Shown piece after piece: positions 55,336 to 64,000 of a DNA stretch of 64,000 nt. The stretch lies in NCBI GenBank assembly GCA_030544235.1, contig CM060471.1, positions 4,892,348 to 4,956,347 on the forward strand, in the 5' to 3' direction. This DNA comes from Lepturacanthus savala. Taxonomy: Eukaryota; Chordata; Actinopteri; Scombriformes; Trichiuridae. The notes below the pieces were generated by a model, which ran no database searches, was not told where the DNA came from, and was given only the letters and a program-made list of their open reading frames with translations. Position numbers and translations under genes: made by a program. How positions within the stretch are numbered: position 1 is the stretch's first letter; each line of letters begins with the position of its first letter.

Positions 55336-55454
55336 ACAATCATTTTATTTCCTTTATTTTTTTTCTAGAATAATAACTTTGAGGAAACTCTGAAACATTT
55401 GAAGAGCTCAATGTCATTACTTAGTTTTTGTGACATGGCCACTGCATTACACAA

Positions 55455-55655
55455 CTCAGATGACACTATTGCACCAACACACATGCAGCTGCTGCTGTAC
55501 CCTTTGTAAAACCTTTTGGGTATAAAAATTTCAAACAAGAAGACACCACCAACAAAAGAATTGCTGACTGTAGCATGGATGCTGGTTCAACCATGTCAAA
55601 TTTTATCAGGCACCTGAAAACTCACCCAGATACTGTAGGTCAATTACATTAGCAC
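55455..55655 (+). pseudogene. hAT transposase BED-finger relic
   Basis: A frame at about 55553-55652 reads NKRIADCSMDAGSTMSNFIR and then HLKTHPD before a stop. SNFIRHLKTHP is the second half of a BED finger (H-x3-H). It probably belongs with the GACTCG-rich terminus at 55255. Confidence 0.6.
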
Positions 55656-55659
55656 ATGG

Positions 55660-56460
55660 ACAGATAGAAAACATGTACAGTTCAGCATCAGCTATGTTTA
55701 AATTAGCTTGCTACTAGCTTTGTAATTGAATATTCCAATAGATGAGGAAATGTTAGTTTGATTGTCAGACAAGTAGCTTTAAGATGACATTAAAATAATA
55801 ATAATAATAAAAATAAATAAATATTGGTTTACATTCTAGGCCTGTGATATCAGTCTAGATTCCCATTTCTCTGACCATACATTTCTATATTTTTGTGTCC
55901 ATTAGTCTAACCTCCCATTTCTCGACTACCTAACCTTCTGCCTAAAATAGGATGATTTGCAATAATCAGAAGGATGTCAGAAAGTGCCTTTGATTGGGTG
56001 AGGTGTAACATCCTCTATCTTTGTTCCTATGGTCCCACTGAGCCTGCACAATGGGAGGTAATATATATTGTAACTGTATGTTAATATTGAAAGAATAGTT
56101 TCCTTTAAGGAAGTCATCTTGTGTTTTCTTGATATTGAATTGCAGTACCTTGTTTAAAGTTATCATATGACAAAACAACTAATCAGTTCAGTCCCGATCC
56201 TTTATGCTTATAGATACATGAGTGATAATTAGACTTGTGACCATCTCTGCCTTCGACTCCTGTTGTGACATCCTGTATCATCAACTCTTATAGACACAAG
56301 CTGAGATAATGTTTGCAGCTGCTCAGCTTGGGTCCACTCTGCTGCCGTCCTGCGTCCACCAAATGGCATCATTGAAAAAGATGTTTAATGTGAAACTGCT
56401 TCATTCAGTGTTTTGTTATTGTCTTGATTGAGAGGCATCTTAGAAAACAAATTACATATT
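55660..56460. other. Noncoding interval without recognised features
   Basis: AT-rich unique-looking sequence with a (TAA)n stretch at about 55795-55822. No exons. Confidence 0.4.
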
Positions 56461-56467
56461 GCAATGT

Positions 56468-56757
56468 GGGCGACATGGTGGACAGTGGGTAGTGTTGATG
56501 CCTCAGCAAAAAAGTCACAGGTTCAAGTCCTTCAGCTGGGACCATTCTGTATGGAGTTTGGATGTTCTCCCTATGTCTGTGTGGGGGTTCTCTGGCTTCC
56601 TCGCACAATCCAAAGACAAGCATAGGTTGATTGAAGACTCTAATTTGCCCATAGGTGTGAGTGAATGGTGTGTATGCCCTATGATAGACTGGTGATCCCT
56701 GCCTCTTGCCCGAAGTACGCCCGTGACCCTAGTGAGGAATACGCAGGCATAGACAAT
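56468..56757 (+). mobile_element. V-SINE, copy 7 (old)
   Basis: The head GGGCGACATGGTGGACAGTGG with B-box-like AGGTTCAAGTCC is followed by the core 'GGAGTTTGGATGTTCTCCC' and the tail region 'GTGAGGAATACGCAGGCATAG'. It is more diverged than copies 2 and 5. Confidence 0.85.
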
Positions 56758-56759
56758 TA

Positions 56760-57930
56760 CATTTAGATTTTGTAAACTGTCAACATGTTGGTAAGAGAGC
56801 ATTACAACAATCTAACCTTTTAGCTTCTGCTTTGGTCTGAACCAGATTCCCAAGCCTGTTTCTTTCTCTTACGTTTCATATCTCCATTTCATCATTAAGT
56901 TCTAAAAGACTGTCACTCATGTTTTATTGAGGCCAAACAGACAGTTTGTATCAACATGATTTGGCATGATTGTTTATCTGAACTGTCATTTTGTTTGCAC
57001 CGCATTGCTCAGCCTGACATGGTGGTAATGTGCCATTTACTGGAGGAAAAAAAAAAAAAACTAGAAGCAGACCAGATTTACTAAGAGAAATTAATCAGTG
57101 GTGACTGACATCATGTCATTTTCCTTCAGAACAGATGCTGTGGTCGCAGTTGCCTGCAGAAGGTAATGTCATGTTGAGTGAAGAAATTAGGTGATTATGC
57201 AAAACTAATTTGTTGGTTGAAAGAATTATTAAAATGAACTCAACAATTCTCTTTCCTGTTAACCACAAAGACAAAAAAAACATAGTCGGAGGTGGAGGAG
57301 GTAACCTTAACATCCTGCGGCTGGTATCAGGGTAGACTTGAGACATACGTACCTTGGCCTCTCAGGGTCTTAGACTTCAGACCATGAGACATTTCTTTTA
57401 GTCTTAGGGTTTGGATCTCTAACCTCTGAACAATCACTAAAGACTATAGAGAAGGTCTCTATATGTTCTGTGTCTGGTTGGTGTCTGCTCAACAGCAAAT
57501 TAGTTGACTGAGCTTGGATCAGCCTGGTGGGTGAACTGTGAAAGTAGTGTCAGAACTTTAAAGCTCTGAGCTACTTTTATCACGGTTAATGTGAACAAAC
57601 AGGTGTTAGAAACTCTGCAACTTTTGCCTCTTCAACAGTTATTTATATGTTGCCTCCCTTTTTTTTCCTTTTTCTTTTCTTCTACACAGCTATAAACACT
57701 TTTCCCTTTAGATGTGGTCAGAATGACTTCATTTCATTCATGATTGCATTTATAGCGCTTTTTTATGATGTAAGACTCAAGCAAGTTTGTTTGCGTTTAT
57801 GTTGTAGCGTTCAGCGTTTTTGACAATATATAATCTAGGTTTCAGTGGAGACTTCTGTTGTCCTGTGACACGATTGGAATGAAGAAACTATCAGGGACTT
57901 GTTATTGCTTGGAACCTTTAAAAAATAATT
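56760..57930. other. Noncoding interval
   Basis: Mostly AT-rich. An acceptor-donor pair (GTCATTTTCCTTCAG ... AAG|GTAATG) encloses 33 open bases at about 57130-57163, too weak to call. T-rich at 57655-57690. Confidence 0.35.
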
Positions 57931-58245
57931 AAATCTCCACTGAAAACTCCTCTCTCTTTCTCTGCTCCCTGTCTGCCCTCTCTGTGGCACTTTTTGAGTT
58001 GATCCGCATCGTGCCCGAAGGCGGATGGAGACCGGTCGGGCTGGTGGTGGAGCTCTGTAGCCCCCCTTGATCCCCCTCAGAGGGTCCCTGACAGGCCTGG
58101 CTCTTGGGCTGCTCTGCACCTCCACTAATCACCCTCGCTGGAGATGATAACCTGTAATCAGCACTTTCTCTGTCAGCCAGTCAGTCAAGAGACCGCAGGG
58201 ACCACTGAGGGGAGGCAAGGGCTCAAATGGCTTAGAAGGCAAAGT
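57930..58245. promoter_or_regulatory. CNE-like, GC-richer block
   Basis: 'GTTGATCCGCATCGTGCCC', 'CCTTGATCCCCCTCAGAGG', 'CACTAATCACCCTCGCTGG' and 'GATAACCTGTAATCAGCAC' stand out from the AT-rich surroundings. Frames of 96 and 67 codons on the minus strand have no domain and no clear splice borders. Confidence 0.32.
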
Positions 58246-59520
58246 CAGTGCACAGTTTTTAGTCATTTGGAAAAGAGAGACAGGTCACCTGCAAAAAGAA
58301 AAAATAGTGAGTCTCAAAATCTTGGAACAGTTGCAATGCCTCTTCTAAAACAGTTCTAATATTATCCTTTAACTCAGTCGACATGTCCATGGTTATATTG
58401 TGATGAGCTTGATGTTAGTGGCTCCTATGATGTTCAGTGAGATCACTAAACATCATTGGGACTGATCCATTACATTTCCATGTGTGTAGAAATGTGTGCA
58501 AACTCATTTCACTTGGAAAGAAATGTATAAATTGACATACTCAAGTTAGCAGTGAGGTTTGCATATCAAGTTAGGAGTTTTTGCCTCAATGAATATGCAA
58601 AATGGGGCATTTCCACACAAATGTTTAAAATACTGAGAGAAGAAAACATGAATAGATTAATGTAGCACACGCTCTGTTATCTACAATATGCGTTTTCTGT
58701 AATGGGGACTGCTTCTGAAGACGACCAGGTGCATCGGTCCTGTGAAATTGTTCACAACGGCTGCCATTATTGTAGGAATGAGAACAAACAGGCACAATGG
58801 AAGAAGTTTTTAAATTTTCATTTAAAAAAAATGAACGCAGGAAAACCACCTTGATTGAACATATGCTGCTGTAGATTAGAGCAAAAATCCAACATTGGCT
58901 GCAGGATGGTTCTCTCTGGCTCTTGTGATACAAACAGTCGGTAATAAACTGCAGAGAGTATTAAAGTTAAAGAAATCAGTGTTTATTAAAAAAAATGAAT
59001 GGAATCATTTTAAAAATTCTAAAAAATATATATTCTTAGCCAACAATGTACTCAATCTCAATCCTTTCTGGTTGTGTAGCCAGAAAATTATTCTCAAAAA
59101 TATTTTTGTGCAGTCACAGCATTGACTTTCTTATAGATACTCTACTGTATAACCTAATTTTTTGTCATATTCACATGTTGCTGCAGCTCATCAACATGTT
59201 ATTTTGTTTCTTCTGCTAACACTTCTAATTCTATAGGCTCAAATGTCATTTTGCGCTTACAAACACATTCATTCTGAGCATATCCTTTCAGTCAGTATCA
59301 CGTTTCATACATCATATGATTCAGGGGAACTTCCTCTTTCTTTCTAATGCACTGTAACAATACTTTCAAGCCAGATGGTTAAGAGAAGGGTAAGCCATCA
59401 CCTGCAATAATCTGTATGGTAAGAGATTGCTAATTGCAATTTACCTAACAGCCACTGGTGTCAGTAATGAGAAGGATCTACTGAAAGTTACAAATAGAAC
59501 CTTTAAAGACTGACTTTACA
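58245..59520. other. Noncoding interval without recognised features
   Basis: AT-rich, unique-looking. No element ends or exon borders of quality. Confidence 0.4.
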
Positions 59521-59830
59521 TGGCACCATTTTGAAATTGAACCCATGTGAGTGTGTGAGGGGAGTGTTTTCTGTAGCCAGTGTTCTGAATGAACCTACAG
59601 GAGTTTGCCTCGGGCACGGGGGAAGGAAGCCTTGGCTGTGTGTCCGGTCCACTGCAGGGTGAAGACTAACACGCAGATGCATGCCCATGACTATAAAATA
59701 AATGAATGGGTATCCAGTCCGCCTCACTGTGGGAGGAAGGACGGGCTCTCTCAAGTAGAAAATGCAAATGATTGGAAACCGCAGCGCTCAAAACATGTGA
59801 GTCGGAAAGTGAATAATTAACAGTATGTAG
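59520..59830. promoter_or_regulatory. CNE-like block
   Basis: 'GACTATAAAATAAATGAATGG', 'AATGCAAATGATTGGAAACCG' (octamer-like ATGCAAAT) and a GC-richer stretch at 59605-59680. Repeat-free. Confidence 0.32.
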
Positions 59831-60370
59831 GTGCCACTGAACAAGACGCTGGTGCTGCAGAGCTGCTCCGTAGCCAAGAGAATATTAAAGATGCACAAAA
59901 ATTGCTTTCAGAGTGGATAGATGACCAAATAGCTGGCTAAGATTTTTCTGAGCACTTACAGTACTTATGGCGCAGCAGTATAAGAGGTTTGTGTATTTCT
60001 GTGTGTGCGCATCTTTCATTAGATGCTTAGGTAAAGTGCTCGACTCTTTGCAGACTCAGAATGTGCTTTTCAGCCTCGGGGGCATATATATCACAATGCG
60101 GCAGTGTCAGATGGTGTTTGGTTAGAGGGAGATTGAAATAGACAGGTGTTGGTGTTTTGTCTCTACGACTCTCCCACAGGGGGCTACAGTATACATTCAG
60201 TCTGTTTTACACTGTGATTTGACATGACAGGATTTTTCTGTCCCGGTAAAGTGGCTTTAGTGGTTTTACCCCCAGTGGGTTAGATACATGGTCCAGTGAC
60301 CAGTAGAAAGGAGAATATTAGAAGGAATGTAGAGAGGAGCAGGAAGACAAGAAGAATGTATGACACGGCT
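59830..60370. other. Noncoding interval
   Basis: Unique-looking sequence; nothing recognised. Confidence 0.35.
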
Positions 60371-60410
60371 CACCTGCTGTCACGACAACTCCGTGACGGT
60401 AAATACTCAC

Positions 60411-60452
60411 CTTTGGGGAGCGTGGGGAGAACAGGAGGAGAGAAGTATCCAT
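60411..60452 (-). CDS. Putative internal exon (42 nt; 79 nt with alternative donor)
   Basis: On the minus strand the acceptor GTGCTACTTCACTACAG is followed by ATGGATACTTC and a frame MDTSLLLFSPRSPK, ending at a perfect donor AAG|GTGAGT. If that donor is skipped the frame stays open (VSIYRHGVVVTA) to a second good donor CAG|GTGAGC at 60373. Two consensus donors in register after one acceptor are suggestive. The peptide is not recognised, and the strand is opposite to exons A and B. Confidence 0.3.
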
Positions 60453-60551
60453 CTGTAGTGAAGTAGCACAATAACATGTTACATGCATCATCCACACCAC
60501 TTCAAGAGATGGGTTATAAAAGTGTGTAACCCTAATCTGTTTGTTTCATGT

Positions 60552-61004
60552 TTAATCAATTTGTTGTTCCTGGTCAAATTTGACCGTTCCATTAAGACTG
60601 AAAAACTGTAATAATACCATTATTATCACCTCTTGTTGTGTTAGGGTTTCTTGTGCAATTTGTGTGAATATTACAAGTTGTGAACTTTTATTTGTTATTT
60701 ATAGCCTGTATATTGTCTTACATGTTGAATTTGAGTTCTATTTTTTTGATTATTTTGACTATAAGAAATAATCAGATGAAATATAGTCTCCATTTTATTA
60801 CAGTCTATCAAGGAAATTTATTTTGAAACCACATAAAATATGGTGTGTGTGTGTCCAGCTGACAAATGTAGTTAATTCTGGTCTGTCCCATTCATTTCTA
60901 ATGAACTGTCATTTTTGACAAGAAACACTGAGTGTACAAAAGTTTTCCAGACATAAAAACTTTGACATGGTCAGATTTGACCGGGAACACAACATGAGGG
61001 TTAA
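60552..61004 (+). mobile_element. TTAA-type element, family B, copy 2 (complete)
   Basis: TTAA flanks at 60552-60555 and 61001-61004. The left end is TCAATTTGTTGTTCCTGG then TCAAATTTGACC; the right end is GGTCAGATTTGACCGGGAAC then ACAACATGAGGG. They are inverted copies about 33 bases long. The left subterminal GGTCAAATTTGACC is itself a perfect palindrome. At 453 bases it is non-coding. TTAA target and CCC-type right end point to a piggyBac-like MITE. Confidence 0.88.
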
Positions 61005-61029
61005 TAACATTCACAATTCGAATAAAACT

Positions 61030-61430
61030 TGGAGAGTGCAAACCTGCACCAAGGCCAATGGTCAGTGTTCTATGGTCAAACTTTGAAAACTATTGAGATG
61101 GCGTTTAGCTGAACCATCAAGGAAGAGTTCTGTCAACCCCTCATTAGGCCAATAGTATTCCGTGGACCAGCAGGAGCCACTAGTAGCCACTGACACATTG
61201 AAAAAAATGGTTGTGCAAATTCCATAAGTGCGATCCACCCTAAAACTGAATGAGTTAGTCTTTGGAGGATTCTACAACTGACCACCGGTTTCACTGAAAT
61301 CAAACAAACCCTCTGCTAACCCTCTAGCTACTTCCATTGCTACAGAGGATGCTGTGATCCACCTGATAACCTCATCCTACCACAACCAACCACTGGATTC
61401 CCCAAAATCAGCCCAGTAAAAAAAAGACAA
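61030..61430 (+). repeat. Dispersed repeat C, copy 2 (longest)
   Basis: 'CCTGCACCAAGGCCAATGG', 'ACCAGCAGGAGCCACTAG', 'GAGGATTCTACAACTGACC' and 'CCAAAATCAGCCCAGTA' match copies at 51645 and 63595. Unclassified. Confidence 0.6.
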
Positions 61431-61653
61431 CACCAACAATACCAATTCCTCCTTGTGAAGGCAAGTTCTCTTCTCATGCAAAGCAGTGTTTGAAAAGTTG
61501 AATCAAATGCTCCTGGAGGCAGAGTACAGTATATCCTGCCTCATAACTATATATACTGAGAGAGAGATCGACTGCTGGGCAGGATTCCTCAGCTCTCCCT
61601 TCCATTGCACCTTGTTTTCTAGGTAAAAAGAAGTAAAGAAAATGATTTCCCCT

Positions 61654-61725
61654 TTAGGATGGGCCAGTTATACAAGCGGGTTGTACTTGAACAACTTGAT
61701 GCCTAAAATTGTGATGTGCAGCAAT
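61654..61725 (-). CDS. Putative terminal exon-like frame (72 nt)
   Basis: On the minus strand a strong acceptor TTTTCTCTTTTCCTTGCAG precedes IAAHHNFRHQVVQVQPACIT and GPS before TAA. The composition is protein-like. A longer frame (137 codons, 61654-62067) contains it but has no domain. I do not recognise the peptide. It lies upstream of, and is not obviously joined to, the 60411 unit. Confidence 0.22.
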   Translation of the reverse strand: MAAHHNFRHQVVQVQPACITGPS

Positions 61726-61729
61726 CTGC

Positions 61730-62215
61730 AAGGAAAAGAGAAAACATATTTCAAAGTGTAAACTATCACATTTTAAACACACACTGAACACTGTGGGGAA
61801 CCAGGGGAGGCCGGTTCCCTGTGGTGAGGCATCTACGTTAACCACAAGCACAAAAACAGGTTGAGGGCGGAGAAAGAAGAGAAAAGGGAACTGAGAAAAA
61901 AAGAGAGCGAAAGGACGTTTTGTGCATTGGGGAGGAAGAGAGCAAACAAAGCAGTTCAAGCGAATGTTAGAGGCTGCTTTCAGATTCTGGTCTTTGCTGA
62001 ACTTTAACGTCTCCAGCTGCACAGCCTCTGAAGCCACTTTCACCAAAATAATGTATATTTTCGACATTACATAATGCGCCCATAGAAATGTGAGATCGAT
62101 ACGGGTTAGAGGGGTCCTGATGCACCTGACGCAGCATGACGCAGTTCAGATGAGGTTAATAGAAGTTCAGGAGGCGGTCGGAAGGGGAGGGAGTTGAGTT
62201 AGTTTTGTTGAGTTT
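61730..62215. other. Noncoding interval, weakly CNE-like
   Basis: Repeat-free; 'CATTACATAATGCGCCC' near 62065 is notable. A frame on the minus strand is open but featureless. Confidence 0.3.
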
Positions 62216-62217
62216 TT

Positions 62218-62360
62218 ACAGAAACATCAGGACATTCTTCCTGCATCATCGGGACATTTTTACTATAATGTCTTCCGGACACTTTTTTACTGTATTGTCG
62301 TAACATTTTTACAGTGACTTCGGGATATTTTTACCATAACTTCTGGACATTTTTAGCGAT
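62218..62360 (+). repeat. GGACATTTTTAC minisatellite-like motif, locus 6
   Basis: About six degenerate tandem units of 22-27 bases: 'ATCATCGGGACATTTTTACT', 'TTCCGGACACTTTTTTACTG', 'TTGTCGTAACATTTTTACAG', 'ACTTCGGGATATTTTTACC' and 'ACTTCTGGACATTTTTAGCG'. This is the longest array of the motif. Confidence 0.7.
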
Positions 62361-62364
62361 TTAA

Positions 62365-63590
62365 TGGGCCGATAACAATAGGAAAAGTTGTTTGAGGAGA
62401 CCCTTCCAAGAAAAAACAACAGCTCATGTCCACTCAGATAGTTTGGGTTTTATTTATTTAGGGTTGTAAGATTTCTGCCTTCACCCAAACACATAGAGGT
62501 TCAAAGCATTTGAATTTTGTTGCTGACAAGAATGAAAATTTACCTTTAAAAGCAACAAATGAGTTTCTAGGTAAACTTTGGGCTATATTTTAGTAGCAAT
62601 TATGTCTAATTGAAGCTGTTCACAAATATATATAAAATATGCTTGGCAAATAATTCTGTATCTTATTTTCATAATTTGTCAATAATTTTTAATAGATGAA
62701 AAATACAATTTTATTGGTAAAACAAATCATAGATTCAAGATTCAGTATTGTCATTTGCATAAAAAGACTAAACTAAATATTGTTTCTCACCAGCTCTTGT
62801 TTTAGCACTGCAAAGATTTTATTTCAGTTTTTATTTCTTTTTTTGTGATTTTTAAGTTGACAGGTGTAACTGTCAAACTGTTTGAAGTTTCTAAGTTTAT
62901 AGCATGTATGCTAATGAAGTGTGGTATGTTCTACACCTGGTGTGTTGTGTTCATGAAACCTGGTTGGATAATAAGTTTCATTAGACATTGCCCAGAGAAA
63001 GCCTCTGACATTTGACCCCCTTCCTCTTCCTCTCCTTCTCTCATTGGGACCCCTGCCTGGAAACCAAGGCCTTCCTACAATTAACCTCCCCCACAGGGCA
63101 GACTCACACTCACACCTATGGTGATTAGCCAGTGCTAATGGCTCTCTAGTAGCCACTAAATACTCTCATAACTCATGAAGAGGCTTTGTGACCCTGCACT
63201 GACTCGCAGCTTGTGGATCATGAATCAAACAGAAGTGTGAAAATACGCTCTGCCTTGATTGTTAATCAGGGTGGAGCTCCTCACTCCAACTACAGCAGCT
63301 AACAAACAAGAATATAATAAGCGCCACTCTCGGTGGAGGAAACTATACATTATGTATACATGTGGGCACATGTTGTAGCTATAGAATATAACAATGTGAT
63401 TCTGGTGATTGTGGCCTTTTTTTTTACCGCTCCACAAAGAGTTCAGAGGTCATGAGCAGCCAAAGGAACCTGAGGCTTACACCTGTATAACATATAGAAC
63501 ACAACTGTATGTGTATACATCTATAATAAATGGCTAACAACTAACAACCAGCAACAGTTTCTATTACAGAACTAAATTTCTAAACTAGAA
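62365..63590. other. Noncoding interval with a CNE-like part (62990-63250)
   Basis: The left half is AT-rich and featureless. 62990-63250 is unique and GC-richer, with 'CCTACAATTAACCTCCCCC', 'GGTGATTAGCCAGTGCTAATGG' and 'TGGATCATGAATCAAAC'. Confidence 0.3.
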
Positions 63591-63594
63591 GAGT

Positions 63595-63845
63595 CCATAC
63601 CTTCAGCAAGGCCAATGGTCAGTCTTCTGACATGTAAATGTATAAGCACAATAAAACGATGTGTCTATATTTTTAAAACTATGAGGAAGCCCATTTAACT
63701 ATTAATGTTCCATTAACCAGCAGGAGCCACTAGGACAATTGTTGTGCATATCTGATGAGTTGGATTTGCTCCAATGATTTATGGGTTCATCCATGGCTAA
63801 TTCTACATCCTACCACCAGGATTTATTAAAATAGTAGACAATGGT
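63595..63845 (+). repeat. Dispersed repeat C, copy 3
   Basis: 'TCAGCAAGGCCAATGGTCAG', 'ACCAGCAGGAGCCACTAGG' and 'CTAATTCTACATCCTACC' in the same order as in copies 1 and 2. Confidence 0.6.
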
Positions 63846-64000
63846 CAGAAAAAAGGCCCCAAAAAACAAAACCTATGGAGATGAAAATGGAGGATTTGGA
63901 TCTCGTTAGACCAGCCTGGTCAGCCCTATCTGGTTCTTTTCTCACTGTCTCTGCTGCTGCACGGTCCACATAATTTACATACTGGAGATATTTGCGCCAT

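Noticed and set aside
57116..57165. 33-base exon-like unit
   Set aside because: Acceptor is fair but the donor is weak and the peptide (NRCCGRSCLQK) is uninformative; chance is likely.
61654..62067. 137-codon minus frame as a whole gene
   Set aside because: No recognisable domain and AT-rich middle; only the last 72 bases after an acceptor are kept as a weak exon candidate.

Overview
The window looks like nuclear DNA from a ray-finned (teleost, probably percomorph) fish. The grounds are long (CA)n and (TA)n microsatellites every few kilobases, V-SINE copies with the teleost-type conserved core, a Penelope-like GIY-YIG relic, Tc1-like fragments, and many hAT and TTAA-type (piggyBac-like) non-autonomous DNA transposons. 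Nothing prokaryotic is present: no operons, no ribosome binding sites, no CRISPR array. No complete protein-coding gene can be read. Most long open frames are shadows of microsatellites, pyrimidine tracts, repeats or chance.

The most gene-like signals are small putative exons. On the plus strand, 3398-3459 and 29408-29485 each have a good acceptor, an open frame and a donor, and their reading phases fit each other, so the window may lie inside large introns of one plus-strand gene. On the minus strand, 60411-60452 (with a second donor further on), 61654-61725 and a 12-base microexon-like unit at 31411-31422 are weaker. None is identified by family. Between the repeats lie blocks of unique-looking sequence rich in TAAT/ATTA homeodomain-type cores (for example 9340-9800, 20140-20580, 23690-24010, 28190-28560, 28850-29150, 37860-38340, 52080-52330). 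They look like conserved noncoding elements of a developmental locus, but conservation cannot be tested here.

Layout: 1-9 kb holds the first putative exon, four copies of a TTAA-flanked MITE (family A) and a TTAA-rich minisatellite split by one of them. 9-13.5 kb holds a CpG-rich block, a 124-base (TA)n tract, another family-A copy and a family-B TTAA element. 14-21 kb holds microsatellites, SINE relics, a small LTR-like unit inside a (TA)n tract and the longest open frame (20087-20575). 21-23 kb is a Penelope-like pseudogene and its tail. 23-32 kb is the least repetitive part, with most CNE-like blocks and the second putative exon. 32.7-36 kb is a transposon cluster, including a hAT element nested in another hAT element, both with perfect 8-base target duplications. 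37-50.6 kb holds a Tc1 relic, V-SINEs, a 726-base hAT element and a pogo-like element with an internally deleted transposase. 53.2-55.7 kb is a graveyard of hAT transposase fragments. 56-64 kb is mostly unique, with one complete family-B element.

The genes do not form a pathway; what works together here is mobile-element biology. I do not see a convincing new biological system. The best candidates for new description are the two TTAA element families, a dispersed 22-base minisatellite motif, a 60-base segment duplicated 23 kb apart next to GT repeats, and the putative exons.
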